Shown: positions 45,884-53,671, counted from the first letter of the stretch. The stretch is DNA of 64,000 nucleotides from Bacteroidota bacterium (GCA_025361565.1 JANYKN010000134.1:106450-170449); one strand, 5' to 3'. Made by a program: numbers and translations. Notes: generated from the letters alone by a model not told the origin.

Positions 45884-46026
45884 AGGCTGTCTAAAAAGTC
45901 CTAAAAGCGATGGACATTGAGCTTGTCGAAATGCGATGTGCTGAGTTTGTCGAAGCATATAAGTTATTGATTATCAATAATCGTTTCGACAGGCATAACG
46001 TCTAGAAAACACTTTTTAGACAGCCT
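45884..46026. mobile_element. 143-bp MITE-like element with 16-bp terminal inverted repeats
   Basis: aggctgtctaaaaagt at 45884-45899 returns inverted at 46011-46026. The inside has no gene but carries the phrases gcttgtcgaa, gtttgtcgaa, the palindrome attgat/atcaat (45966-45978) and cgtttcgacaggc (45982-45994). A decayed relative lies at 63760-63873. Ends of this type resemble those of IS elements found in Bacteroidota, so it is probably a non-autonomous derivative. It sits between the permease gene and the arsenic island. Confidence 0.7.
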
Positions 46027-46113
46027 CTTTCAAGTCATCTCAATTGGTATACTCAATCTCCAACATTTATTTTATTTTAGAGAAAAAAGATTAATATTTT
46101 TTTTTCTAAAAAA

Positions 46114-46135
46114 CATTTCGTTATTTTGTGAAATG
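46114..46135 (+). promoter_or_regulatory. ArsR-type operator before the arsE-like gene
   Basis: catttc and gaaatg (46114-46119 and 46130-46135) form a dyad followed by ataaaatgaatt. A nearly identical arrangement lies at 47947-47968 upstream of the ArsP gene. Placement before an arsR-containing unit suggests an ArsR binding site. A promoter could be TTTG at 46125-46128 and TAAATTTT at 46147-46154, which the operator would overlap. Confidence 0.5.
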
Positions 46136-46167
46136 ATAAAATGAATTAAATTTTTAAATAAATCGAA

Positions 46168-46413
46168 ATGAATATTAAAATTTTAGGAACAGGTTGCTCC
46201 AAATGCAAAACACTTGAAAAGCTTGCAAAAGAAGTAGTTGACGAGAACAAAATCAATGCGGAAATTAGCAAAGTGGAAGATATTGTGCAAATTATGCAAT
46301 ATGGTATTATGACTACTCCTGCTTTGGTTATTAACGAAAAAGTTGCAATAAGTGGTCGTGTACCATCAAAAGATGAGATTAAAAATTTAATAGAGAAATT
46401 CGCACATGCCTGA
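46168..46413 (+). CDS. arsE: ArsE-like small thioredoxin
   Basis: An 81-residue thioredoxin-fold protein of the small TM0996/MTH895 type. The redox motif is Cys10-Ser-Lys-Cys13 in GTGCSKCKTLE; MTTPALVINEKV with the cis-Pro follows, and GRVPSKDEI ends the fold. It is the first gene of an arsenic unit, with its last bases overlapping the arsR start (46406). Small thioredoxins of this kind begin arsEFG-type operons, where the three genes are linked to reduction and export of nitro-aromatic or other organic arsenicals. The name is by context; the same fold occurs in other operons. Confidence 0.75.
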   Translation: MNIKILGTGCSKCKTLEKLAKEVVDENKINAEISKVEDIVQIMQYGIMTTPALVINEKVAISGRVPSKDEIKNLIEKFAHA

Positions 46414-46708
46414 AAAAATCGTTTTAGAGCCTGATATACAGCAAATTGCTCAAATTGCAAAAGCAATGAGCCATCCGGTGCGGGTTTATATCTTAAAAAA
46501 GCTATCGCACATGAATTCCTGCTGCTATAGTGGCGATTTGGTTGATGAATTGCCTGTTGGCCGATCTGCCCTTTCGCAACATCTCAAAGAATTGAAATTT
46601 GCAGGTTTGATTCAAGGCGAAATCAATCCGCCTTACATTAAATATTGCATAAATCGCGAAAATTGGGAAAAGGCAAAATTGCTTTGCAATGATTTCTTTG
46701 GCAAATGA
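46406..46708 (+). CDS. arsR: ArsR-family arsenic-responsive repressor (first copy)
   Basis: A 100-residue winged-helix repressor. Features: AKAMSHPVRVYIL (first helices), GRSALSQHLKELKFAGLI (recognition helix), then the beta wing. Cysteines that could bind As(III) are Cys39-Cys40 in NSCCYSGDL at the start of the DNA-binding helix, Cys81 and Cys94. The CC pair replaces the classical ELCVCDL box. It overlaps arsE by 8 bp and is 37 bp before arsF, so it is in the same transcript. It probably represses through the dyads at 46114 and 47947. Confidence 0.9.
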   Translation: MPEKIVLEPDIQQIAQIAKAMSHPVRVYILKKLSHMNSCCYSGDLVDELPVGRSALSQHLKELKFAGLIQGEINPPYIKYCINRENWEKAKLLCNDFFGK

Positions 46709-46745
46709 TAAATCAATAAAAACCCGATAATTAAATTATTAATTT

Positions 46746-47210
46746 ATGAAAAAGAATGTATTTCTTCTCTTGATCACGTTATCTGCAGTGTTTTTTGCTT
46801 GTAATCAAGCTGCACAAAATCAGAACAATAATTCTGATAGTACAAAAATAACAAATGAACTTGTTCAAAACACAAATCTAAAACTTCAAATTTATTATTT
46901 CCATGCAACTCATCGTTGTGAAACCTGCATTAGCATTGAAAAAAATGTTAAAAAAGTGCTGGAATCCTATTATAAAGATCAGATGTCAAAAGGAATTATT
47001 AATTTAAAAGTTCTTTGTGTGGATGATGAAGTGAACAAAGCTTTAGTTGAAAAATATCAGGCAGCAGGAGCGGCGTTGCATTTGGTTAAGATTGAAAATA
47101 GTGTTGAAAAAGACAACGATCTTAGTGATTTTGCTTTTTCATATTCAAATGTTGAACCCGATGTTTTTATCAAGGGAATGAAAGATACCATTCAGTATTT
47201 TATTCAATAA
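46746..47210 (+). CDS. arsF: ArsF-like lipoprotein (nitro-arsenical system)
   Basis: A 154-residue exported protein: lipoprotein-type signal (MKKNVFLLLITLSAVFFAC, Cys19) and a thioredoxin-like domain with the motif Cys58-Glu-Thr-Cys61 in THRCETCISIE, directly after YYFHATH. The phrase FHATHRCETC is the hallmark of the ArsF family, which occurs with ArsG. Working with ArsE and ArsG, it is proposed to take part in reduction of nitro-aromatic arsenicals in Shewanella. It is placed six bases before arsG. The function is inferred from this gene order. Confidence 0.8.
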   Translation: MKKNVFLLLITLSAVFFACNQAAQNQNNNSDSTKITNELVQNTNLKLQIYYFHATHRCETCISIEKNVKKVLESYYKDQMSKGIINLKVLCVDDEVNKALVEKYQAAGAALHLVKIENSVEKDNDLSDFAFSYSNVEPDVFIKGMKDTIQYFIQ

Positions 47211-47216
47211 TCGATA

Positions 47217-47933
47217 ATGGAATACCTACAATCGCTGTTGCATGGCAATGAAATGCCATTCCTTTCTGCATTTATACTTGGGCTTATGACAGCTATAAGT
47301 CCTTGTCCTTTAGCTACTAATATAACTGCCGTTGCGTTTATTGGGCAAAATATCGAAAACAAGCGCAAAGTTTTTATCAATGGGTTAATTTACACTTTAG
47401 GAAGGGCAATTACTTATACCGTTCTAGGGCTATTGCTTTTTTTCGGGGCTAGTAAATTCCATATTTCCTCATTTTTCCAAAGCAATGGCGAAAAATTTTT
47501 AGGGCCTTTGCTTCTAATCATCGGTATATTTATGCTTGGAATTTTTAAAATTAATTTTCCTGGTTTGGGCAAATTAACTGATAAATTCGAGAGCAGCAAC
47601 AAAAATGGAAGCAGCGTTAGTTCCCTTTTGATGGGGATTGTATTCGCTTTGGCTTTTTGCCCATATAGCGGAGTTTTATATTTTGGAATGTTAATGCCCA
47701 TGACCATTTCAAGTGCATCCGGTTTGTTTTTACCTTTTATTTTTGCCATTGCAACCGGATTGCCTGTTATCTTTTTTGCCTACCTGATTGCTTTTACATT
47801 ATCGGGAGTTGGCAGTGTTTATAACAAAATCAAAACCTTTGAAAACTGGTTTAGGAAAATAGTAGCTGTAATCTTTATTCTTGGAGGTATTTATTATATC
47901 TATATTTTTTTTATCAAAAGGTTGATCGAATAA
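47217..47933 (+). CDS. arsG: ArsG-like CcdA/TauE-type membrane permease
   Basis: A 238-residue membrane protein with six or seven helices, related to CcdA/DsbD transmembrane domains. The paired cysteines of this fold are in place: Cys30 in MTAISPCPLATN and Cys148 in LAFCPYSGVLYFG. In arsEFG operons ArsG is annotated as an efflux permease for trivalent amino-aromatic arsenicals; the redox-type cysteines suggest it could also pass electrons to ArsF outside. Starts six bases after arsF, indicating translational coupling. Confidence 0.82.
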   Translation: MEYLQSLLHGNEMPFLSAFILGLMTAISPCPLATNITAVAFIGQNIENKRKVFINGLIYTLGRAITYTVLGLLLFFGASKFHISSFFQSNGEKFLGPLLLIIGIFMLGIFKINFPGLGKLTDKFESSNKNGSSVSSLLMGIVFALAFCPYSGVLYFGMLMPMTISSASGLFLPFIFAIATGLPVIFFAYLIAFTLSGVGSVYNKIKTFENWFRKIVAVIFILGGIYYIYIFFIKRLIE

Positions 47934-47946
47934 TTTTTTTAATAAA

Positions 47947-47968
47947 TATTTCGTGGATTTGCGAAATA
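47947..47968 (+). promoter_or_regulatory. second ArsR-type operator, before arsP
   Basis: tatttcg (47947-47953) and cgaaata (47962-47968) form a dyad followed by gtaaaatgaattc, closely matching the sequence and layout at 46114-46147. It lies 160 bp before the ArsP ATG. Confidence 0.5.
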
Positions 47969-48011
47969 GTAAAATGAATTCAAAGTGCAGCTAGTTGCAA
48001 TCAAAAAAATG

Positions 48012-48085
48012 GAACACAGATGACACTGATATTACTGATTAACACTGATTTTTCGGAAATACTTTGTCAAAATAACAAAGTATTT
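48012..48085. repeat. intergenic repeat remnant with hairpin
   Basis: 48012-48050 contains three loose repeats of (a)cactgat/gatattactgat, a wording I have the impression is common in intergenic repeats of this phylum. It is followed by a perfect 11-bp stem, aaatactttgt (48057-48067) with acaaagtattt (48075-48085). No T-run follows. Confidence 0.4.
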
Positions 48086-48128
48086 GTGGGTAATAGTATA
48101 AATAATTTTTTAAAATAATAAAATACAA

Positions 48129-49160
48129 ATGAGTTTTATTCAAAGTTCAAAAGGTAAAATTATATTGCCGTTGGTATTGCTGCCAGTTTGGTATTTGATT
48201 TATCATTATTTACAGCCTTTTACTGATTGGTTTGTGTTTTCGGCTTTGGGAATGACCAAAGGAGAACACCTAGCTGAAGCCTTGTGGTTTTTTATTTTCG
48301 AGTTTCCAAAAGTGTTGATGTTATTAACGCTCATCATTTTTTTTGTGGGGATAATCCGAACTTATTTTACTCCAGAACGAACACGAAAAGTGCTGGAAGG
48401 TAAAAAAACATTCACAGGAAATGTGATGGCTTCCATGTTGGGAATTGTTACCCCTTTTTGCTCGTGCTCTGCTATTCCTTTATTTCTAGGCTTTGTTGAG
48501 GCTGGCGTTCCTTTGGGTGTTACTTTTTCTTTTCTAATTGCAGCACCCATGATTAACGAGGTGGCTGTAATCCTGCTATTTGGTATGTTTGGCTGGAAAG
48601 TGGCCTTAATTTATGTTGCAACAGGTTTGTTTATAGCCATTTCGGCAGGTTGGGTTATTGGTAAGCTAAAACTTGAAAAATGGGTTGAGGCATGGGTATA
48701 TCAAACCAAATTTGGACAAAACTCCATGGAGGAAGTACAAATAAAATTTAGCGACCGAATTGCTTTAGGATACGATGCCGTTAAAGATATTGTTGGTAAA
48801 GTTTGGATTTATGTAGCATTGGGTATTGCAGTAGGGGCTGGCGCACATGGTTATGTGCCTGAAGATTTTATGGCCGCTTTAATGGGCAAGTCCGCATGGT
48901 ATTCGGTTCCACTTTCCATTTTAATAGGTATTCCTTTGTATTCAAATGCTGCTGGAATTGTGCCTATTGTATCGGTATTGATCGAAAAAGGAGCTTCATT
49001 GGGAACAGCTTTGGCTTTTATGATGGCCGTTATAGGCTTGTCGCTTCCCGAAATGATAATTCTCAGAAAAGTATTGCGGTTGCCTTTGATTTTTACTTTT
49101 ATCGGAATTGTAGGTTTTGGAATTATGATTGTAGGATTTTTGTTTAATTGGATATTTTGA
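48129..49160 (+). CDS. arsP: ArsP-type permease for organic arsenicals
   Basis: A 343-residue membrane protein of the ArsP/DUF318 permease family with eight to ten helices. The metalloid-binding motif is TPFCSCSAIPLF (Cys111, Cys113). Helix-flanking phrases typical of the family are GVTFSFLIAAPMINEVA and GIPLYSNAAGIVPI. ArsP exports trivalent organic arsenicals such as methylarsenite and roxarsone(III) in studied bacteria; related permeases have been linked to other metals. It has its own operator-like dyad upstream, so it may be an independently regulated unit with the thioredoxin gene four bases downstream. Confidence 0.85.
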   Translation: MSFIQSSKGKIILPLVLLPVWYLIYHYLQPFTDWFVFSALGMTKGEHLAEALWFFIFEFPKVLMLLTLIIFFVGIIRTYFTPERTRKVLEGKKTFTGNVMASMLGIVTPFCSCSAIPLFLGFVEAGVPLGVTFSFLIAAPMINEVAVILLFGMFGWKVALIYVATGLFIAISAGWVIGKLKLEKWVEAWVYQTKFGQNSMEEVQIKFSDRIALGYDAVKDIVGKVWIYVALGIAVGAGAHGYVPEDFMAALMGKSAWYSVPLSILIGIPLYSNAAGIVPIVSVLIEKGASLGTALAFMMAVIGLSLPEMIILRKVLRLPLIFTFIGIVGFGIMIVGFLFNWIF

Positions 49161-49164
49161 CAAT

Positions 49165-49596
49165 ATGAAAACGAATGAAATCAAAAATTTAACATTTAAA
49201 ATCATGAAAATGAATACGAAGAAAATGAGTGCATTAATCTTTTTATTGTCCTTTATGTTTGTTGGTTTGGCGCAAAGCACTATAAATGAAAATCTTAAAA
49301 AAGATGCAATAAAATACAAAGTAACTTTTGTTGAATTGGGTTCGGTTCGCTGTATTCCTTGCAAACAAATGCAGCCCATTATGAAATCCATTGAAGAAAA
49401 ATACGGCAGCCAAGTAAAGGTTATTTTCTACGATGTTTGGACGCCTGAAGGAAAACCTTTTGCCACGCAATATGGAATAAATGCAATTCCAACTCAGGTT
49501 TTCCTCGACGAAAAAGGTAAGGAATTTTTCCGTCACGAAGGCTTTTTTGCAGAAGAAGAATTGGTTAAAGTATTGAAAACAAAAGGAGTTAAGTAA
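49165..49596 (+). CDS. exported thioredoxin-family protein
   Basis: A 143-residue thioredoxin-like protein. A hydrophobic segment (SALIFLLSFMFVGLAQS) acts as signal peptide or anchor, so starts at 49204 or 49210 (MKMNTKK) are more natural than 49165; the latter lies four bases after the arsP stop. The active site is Cys-Ile-Pro-Cys (63-66 from the first start) in RCIPCKQMQ, with cis-Pro in AIPTQVFLDEKG. It probably acts in the periplasm, possibly delivering reducing power for the organo-arsenic genes. The P5CR-like gene follows 88 bp later. Confidence 0.82.
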   Translation: MKTNEIKNLTFKIMKMNTKKMSALIFLLSFMFVGLAQSTINENLKKDAIKYKVTFVELGSVRCIPCKQMQPIMKSIEEKYGSQVKVIFYDVWTPEGKPFATQYGINAIPTQVFLDEKGKEFFRHEGFFAEEELVKVLKTKGVK

Positions 49597-49684
49597 TTGA
49601 TTTGATATTGATATAATTTTCAAAATTGAATATTTTCATTTAAAACTTTTTTTAATCTTTTAATGAATCTTAAAATTCGAAACT

Positions 49685-50443
49685 ATGAAAACAATCGGTT
49701 TTATTGGAAGTGGAAGAGTAACCAAAATCTTCCTCCATGCTTTTCAAAACAAAAACATTTCATTGAAGAACATTTCGGTTTTTGACACCAACGCTGAGGT
49801 TTCAGAAAAGTTGAAACAAAAATTTCCTGAAATAACAATTGCTGATTTAAAAACAGTTTCATCAAAAGAAATTGTTTTTATTGCCCTTCACCCTCCCGTA
49901 ATTGTGGATTCGCTTAATTCAATTAAAGAATTTGTCAGCAAAACCAGCATTTTCATTTCTTTGGCTCCAAAAATCACGATCGAAAAAATCTCATCCTTGA
50001 TTGGCAATCAGAATATTGTAAGGCTTATTCCCAATGCCACTTCGTTTATTAATCAGGGCTACAATCCTGTAACTTTTGCACCAGGCTTTGGTAATAAAAA
50101 AGAAATGATGGATATGCTTTTAGTTTTGGGAAAAACCTTTGAAACTGATGAGTCCAAATTAGAAGCCTATGCAATTGCATCAGCTATGTTGCCAACCTAT
50201 TTCTGGTTCCAATGGTACCAAATGGTAGAAATTGCAGAACAAATTGGTTTAAGCCACGCTGAAGCTAAAGAAACTGTCCAGGAAACTTTGCTTGCCTCAA
50301 TTGATGTTATGTTTAAATCGGGATTAAAAGCTGCCGAGGTGATCGATTTAATACCTGTTAAGCCAATTGGTGAAAACGAAGTGGAAATTAAAGAAATATT
50401 GCATACTAAATTGGTTGGACTTTATAATAAAATAAAGCCATAA
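49685..50443 (+). CDS. NAD(P)-binding protein, P5C reductase/F420-reductase-like
   Basis: A 252-residue protein with an N-terminal Rossmann domain: MKTIGFIGSGRVTKIF carries GxGxxT-like glycine spacing for NAD(P), then a SVFDTNAEVSEKL segment and a conserved ISLAPKITIEKI. The C-terminal part (RLIPNATSFINQGYNP) resembles the helical dimerisation part of pyrroline-5-carboxylate reductase, whose proline-site residues I cannot verify. In an arsenic island, where such genes recur, it may be a reductase for an arsenic or redox partner, but this is a guess. It is 88 bp after the thioredoxin gene and 98 bp before the second arsR. Confidence 0.7.
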   Translation: MKTIGFIGSGRVTKIFLHAFQNKNISLKNISVFDTNAEVSEKLKQKFPEITIADLKTVSSKEIVFIALHPPVIVDSLNSIKEFVSKTSIFISLAPKITIEKISSLIGNQNIVRLIPNATSFINQGYNPVTFAPGFGNKKEMMDMLLVLGKTFETDESKLEAYAIASAMLPTYFWFQWYQMVEIAEQIGLSHAEAKETVQETLLASIDVMFKSGLKAAEVIDLIPVKPIGENEVEIKEILHTKLVGLYNKIKP

Positions 50444-50490
50444 ATCGAGTGAATTTGACTAAGAATTTTTAAATAATTTCAAGAAAATAT

Positions 50491-50521
50491 TTTGTTATTT
50501 TAAACTAATGCCGTATGTTTG
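50491..50521 (+). promoter_or_regulatory. Bacteroidota promoter of the second arsenic unit
   Basis: TTTG at 50491-50494, exactly 19 nt, then TATGTTTG at 50514-50521: a perfect match to TTTG-N19-TAnnTTTG, 20 nt before the ATG of the second arsR. It separates arsR2-arsM-rhodanese-arsC-acr3 as a distinct transcription unit. AT-rich repeats around it (aagaaaatattttgttatttt) may hold the operator. Confidence 0.8.
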
Positions 50522-50541
50522 CGTTATTAAACATTAATTAA

Positions 50542-50874
50542 ATGACAAACAACAAATCATCCGAATTTAATGCCAATCAACAAGAGATTGCTGAATTTGC
50601 AAGAATATTGTCACATCCTGCCCGTATTGCAATTATTCAACTTCTTGCAAAAAAAAATGAAATAAAAACAGGCGATATTTCTGAATTTTTGCCTTTGAGC
50701 AGAACCACCGTTTCGCAGCATTTGAAGGAATTGCGAAATGCAGGAATTATCCAAGGAAACATCGACGGATTAAAAATTCATTATTGTTTGAATATGGATA
50801 AAGTCAATGAGATGAAAACTTTATTTAACCATATGTTCGAAAGTTCAATCGGCGATTTTATGTGCCGTTGCTAA
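50542..50874 (+). CDS. arsR: ArsR-family repressor (second copy)
   Basis: A 110-residue winged-helix repressor. The DNA-binding part reads LSRTTVSQHLKELRNAGII, similar to the first ArsR. The metal-site box differs: the start of the third helix is EIKTGDI without cysteines, while Cys82 and the C-terminal Cys108-Arg-Cys110 remain, so the As(III) site may be at the C-terminus. It has its own promoter 20 nt upstream and begins the inorganic arsenic half of the island. Confidence 0.9.
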   Translation: MTNNKSSEFNANQQEIAEFARILSHPARIAIIQLLAKKNEIKTGDISEFLPLSRTTVSQHLKELRNAGIIQGNIDGLKIHYCLNMDKVNEMKTLFNHMFESSIGDFMCRC

Positions 50875-50896
50875 TATTTATAAAACAAGAAAAGAC

Positions 50897-51703
50897 ATGA
50901 AACCAGAAGAAATCAAACAAATTGTAAAGGAAAAATACAGCGAAATAGTATTACAAACCAAGGAAGAAAATGAAACTTCGTGTTGTGGCGTTGGAAGTAG
51001 TTGTTGTGGAACTGATTACACCATTTTTAGCGAAAATTATCAGAAATTAGAAGGATATAATGCAGACGCTGATTTAGGATTGGGCTGCGGATTGCCTACC
51101 GAATATGCGTTATTAAAAAAAGGTGATACGGTGATTGATTTGGGATCGGGAGCTAGAAACGATTGCTTTGTAGCCCGCGCCATTGTTGGTGATGAAGGTT
51201 TGGTAATTGGATTGGATATGACCGAGGCCATGTTGAAAAAAGCAGAGTTAAATACCCAAAAACTTGGTTTTAAAAACGTTCAGTTTGTGTTGGGTGATAT
51301 TGAACAAATGCCTTTACCTGAAAGTAAAGCAGACGTTGTTATTAGCAATTGTGTGTTGAATTTGGTTCCAAACAAAGCAAAAGCATTTTCTGAAATTTTC
51401 AGGGTTCTTAAAAGTGGTGGCCATTTTTCAATTTCCGATGTGGTGATTATTGGTGATTTGCCCGAAAACTTAAAAAAAGATGCCGAAATGTATGCTGGCT
51501 GTGTTTCGGGAGCTATTGATAAAAGCGAATATCTTCAATTGATAGAAAAAAACGGTTTTACCGATATCCAAATTCAAAAAGAAAAAGAAGTGAAGCTTCC
51601 CGATGAAATTTTATTAAAATATATTTCGGAGCAAGAATTGGATGCTTTTAATAATAGTAAAACGGGAATATATAGTATAACGGTTTTTGCCGAAAAACCA
51701 TAA
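50897..51703 (+). CDS. arsM: arsenite S-adenosylmethionine methyltransferase
   Basis: A 268-residue methyltransferase. The SAM motif is VIDLGSGARNDCF. The three conserved catalytic cysteines of ArsM are present: Cys64 in GLGCGLPT, Cys152 in SNCVLNLVP and Cys202 in YAGCVSGAI. An N-terminal segment with two CC pairs (TSCCGVGSSCCG) may hold or pass As(III). It turns As(III) into methylated, volatile or trivalent methyl-arsenicals, which fits with the ArsP exporter upstream. It begins 22 bp after arsR2 and ends six bases before the rhodanese-like gene. Confidence 0.93.
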   Translation: MKPEEIKQIVKEKYSEIVLQTKEENETSCCGVGSSCCGTDYTIFSENYQKLEGYNADADLGLGCGLPTEYALLKKGDTVIDLGSGARNDCFVARAIVGDEGLVIGLDMTEAMLKKAELNTQKLGFKNVQFVLGDIEQMPLPESKADVVISNCVLNLVPNKAKAFSEIFRVLKSGGHFSISDVVIIGDLPENLKKDAEMYAGCVSGAIDKSEYLQLIEKNGFTDIQIQKEKEVKLPDEILLKYISEQELDAFNNSKTGIYSITVFAEKP

Positions 51704-51709
51704 TTTTAT

Positions 51710-52141
51710 ATGGGAAATTTTTTTTCTGACAATATAGGTTTTCAAAGTGCCGGCTTATTCAACTTAGGCATTAAAGAAGCATTTATTGAACTTACGGAGC
51801 ATAGCGCCATCCTAGTCGATGTCAGAGAACCTGGTTTTGTTGATTTTAAGCGGTTTGATGTTCCAAATATAATCTATTTGGCATATAGTCTTTTTAATGA
51901 AAAGTATCAGGAACTTCCTGAAGATAAGCCACTTATTTTGGCCGATTCTGTTGGTTTGAGAAGCAAAGAAGCCATGTTATTCCTCCAAAAATTGGAATAC
52001 ATGAATATCGCCAATTTACCTGGAGGTATCGTAGAATGGGAAAGACAAGGTTTTCCTACAGCTAAGAATGTGAAAGAACAATACAGCGGTTCCTGTATGT
52101 GCCAATTAAGGCAAAGAAATAAACTTATAAAATATAAATGA
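51710..52141 (+). CDS. rhodanese-like protein lacking the active-site cysteine
   Basis: A 143-residue rhodanese-fold protein. Near the N-terminus ILVDVREPGF matches the fold's first box. The active-site loop, usually C-x-x-G-x-R-S, reads here ADSVGLRSKEA, with Asp in place of the Cys, so ordinary sulfur transfer is not possible at that position. Cysteines appear instead only at the C-terminus (SGSCMCQLRQ, a CxC motif), which could bind As(III). It lies between arsM and arsC, overlapping arsC by four bases (ATGA). It may be a chaperone or sensor rather than an enzyme. Confidence 0.78.
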   Translation: MGNFFSDNIGFQSAGLFNLGIKEAFIELTEHSAILVDVREPGFVDFKRFDVPNIIYLAYSLFNEKYQELPEDKPLILADSVGLRSKEAMLFLQKLEYMNIANLPGGIVEWERQGFPTAKNVKEQYSGSCMCQLRQRNKLIKYK

Positions 52142-52560
52142 AAATACTCATCTTATGCACCGGCAACAGCTGCCGCAGCCAAATGGCACATGGTTTTTTA
52201 CAATCTTTTGATCAATACCTTCAAGTTTATTCTGCAGGAACCCAAGCTTCGGGCAAATTGAGCTCAAAAGCAGTGGTGGTAATGCATGAAATCGGAATTG
52301 ATATCAGCCACCATACTTCAGATTCGGTTGAAAAATATCTCGATCAGGAATGGGATTATGTAATTACTGTTTGTGGTGGTGCCAACGAAACTTGCCCGGC
52401 ATTTATCGGAAAAGTAAAAAGCCGCTTACACATTGGATTTGATGATCCATCGCATGCAACTGGAAGCGATGATTTTATTTGGAGTGAGTTTCGCCGGGTC
52501 CGTGATGAAATTAAAGAAGCGTTTTACAAATTTTATATCGAAAACCTTAAAAACCAATAG
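52138..52560 (+). CDS. arsC: thioredoxin-coupled arsenate reductase
   Basis: A 140-residue low-molecular-weight phosphatase-type arsenate reductase. The P-loop is Cys7-Thr-Gly-Asn-Ser-Cys12-Arg13 (CX5R), and the relay pair Cys79 and Cys86 sits in [11 protein letters not shown], matching the Cys10/82/89 scheme of the thioredoxin-dependent Staphylococcus/Bacillus type. GFDDPSHA gives the general-acid Asp. It reduces arsenate to arsenite for export by Acr3. The start overlaps the rhodanese-like stop; acr3 starts one base after its stop. Confidence 0.94.
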   Translation: MKILILCTGNSCRSQMAHGFLQSFDQYLQVYSAGTQASGKLSSKAVVVMHEIGIDISHHTSDSVEKYLDQEWDYVITVCGGANETCPAFIGKVKSRLHIGFDDPSHATGSDDFIWSEFRRVRDEIKEAFYKFYIENLKNQ

Positions 52561-52561
52561 T

Positions 52562-53635
52562 ATGCCTTCGAAACCAAGATTAAAATTTCTGGATCAATAT
52601 CTGACACTTTGGATATTTTCAGCAATGGCTATCGGTGTCCTTTCAGGATATTTTATGCCTTCAATTGCCCAATTCTGGGAGTCACTCAAATCTTCACCTG
52701 AAAGCACAACCAATATTCCAATAGCCATTGGTTTAATTTTAATGATGTATCCACCATTGGCCAAAGTTAGGTATGAAGAATTAGGAGATGTATTCCGGAA
52801 TTGGAAAATACTTTCCCTTTCATTGGTTCAAAACTGGATAATTGGACCGGTATTAATGTTTGCGCTGGCAATACTATTTTTTAAACTGTTTCCTGGTGAA
52901 AATAATGCCAATCTACCTTACATGTATGGTATTATAATGATTGGTTTGGCTCGTTGTATCGCGATGGTAATAGTTTGGAACGATTTGGCAAAAGGTGACA
53001 CCCAATATGCCGCGGGTTTGGTTGCTTTCAACAGTATTTTTCAGGTACTTTTCTTCTCTGTTTATGCGTATTTTTTTATTGCTGTTTTTCCCAGTTGGTT
53101 TGGCATTCCAACAAATAGCGCAGTTGAAAATATAACCATTGGCCAAATTGCCGAAAGCGTATTTATTTATTTGGGAATTCCTTTTATTGCAGGATTTTTA
53201 ACCCGTTTTATTTTAATCCGGGTTAAAAGCAAAGAATGGTATCATACCAAATTTATTCCAAGAATTAGTCCTATCACATTGATTGCCTTACTGTTTACTA
53301 TTATTGTGATGTTTTCGATGAAAGGTGAATATATTGTTAAAATTCCGCTTGATGTTGTATTAATTGCTATTCCTCTGCTCATTTATTTTATCATTATGTT
53401 TTTGCTTTCTTTTTTTATGAGCAAAGGAATTGGTGCCAATTATGGTCAGGCAGTTACATTGTCGTTTACGGCAGCAAGCAATAATTTTGAATTGGCCATT
53501 GCAGTTGCTATAGCCATTTTTGGAATGAATTCGGGCGAAGCATTTGCCGCCGTAATTGGGCCATTGGTTGAGGTTCCAGTTATGATTGGTTTGGTGAATG
53601 TGGCGTTTTATTTTAAACGGAAATTTTTTACGTAG
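52562..53635 (+). CDS. acr3: Acr3-family arsenite efflux permease
   Basis: A 357-residue, ten-helix membrane protein of the ACR3/BASS superfamily. Matches: [31 protein letters not shown], and the essential-cysteine helix [20 protein letters not shown] cited as [31 protein letters not shown] in helix 9 ends the pattern. It exports As(III) using the proton gradient. The start at 52562 lies one base after the arsC stop; an open frame reaches further upstream inside arsC but is rejected. A palindromic repeat overlaps the stop codon. Confidence 0.94.
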   Translation: MPSKPRLKFLDQYLTLWIFSAMAIGVLSGYFMPSIAQFWESLKSSPESTTNIPIAIGLILMMYPPLAKVRYEELGDVFRNWKILSLSLVQNWIIGPVLMFALAILFFKLFPGENNANLPYMYGIIMIGLARCIAMVIVWNDLAKGDTQYAAGLVAFNSIFQVLFFSVYAYFFIAVFPSWFGIPTNSAVENITIGQIAESVFIYLGIPFIAGFLTRFILIRVKSKEWYHTKFIPRISPITLIALLFTIIVMFSMKGEYIVKIPLDVVLIAIPLLIYFIIMFLLSFFMSKGIGANYGQAVTLSFTAASNNFELAIAVAIAIFGMNSGEAFAAVIGPLVEVPVMIGLVNVAFYFKRKFFT

Positions 53636-53660
53636 AGACGCGCCATGTGGCGCTCTGCGT
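53630..53660. repeat. palindromic repeat at the end of acr3
   Basis: acgtagag, a 3-nt bulge, cgcc-atgt-ggcg, ctct, gcgt form an imperfect hairpin that contains the acr3 stop codon. Sequences worded like 'gtagagacgcgcc' are, in my memory, common dispersed palindromes in several phyla. It is preceded by T and followed by A on the plus strand, so it is not an intrinsic terminator on either strand. Confidence 0.6.
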
Positions 53661-53671
53661 AAAAAAATGCA

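Noticed and set aside
52433..52561. Upstream extension of acr3 into arsC
   Set aside because: It would overlap most of the arsC end; the ATG at 52562 starts a normal Acr3 N-terminus one base after the arsC stop.
53630..53660. Intrinsic terminator after acr3
   Set aside because: The hairpin is preceded by T and followed by A on the plus strand, the wrong order for termination; treated as a dispersed palindrome.
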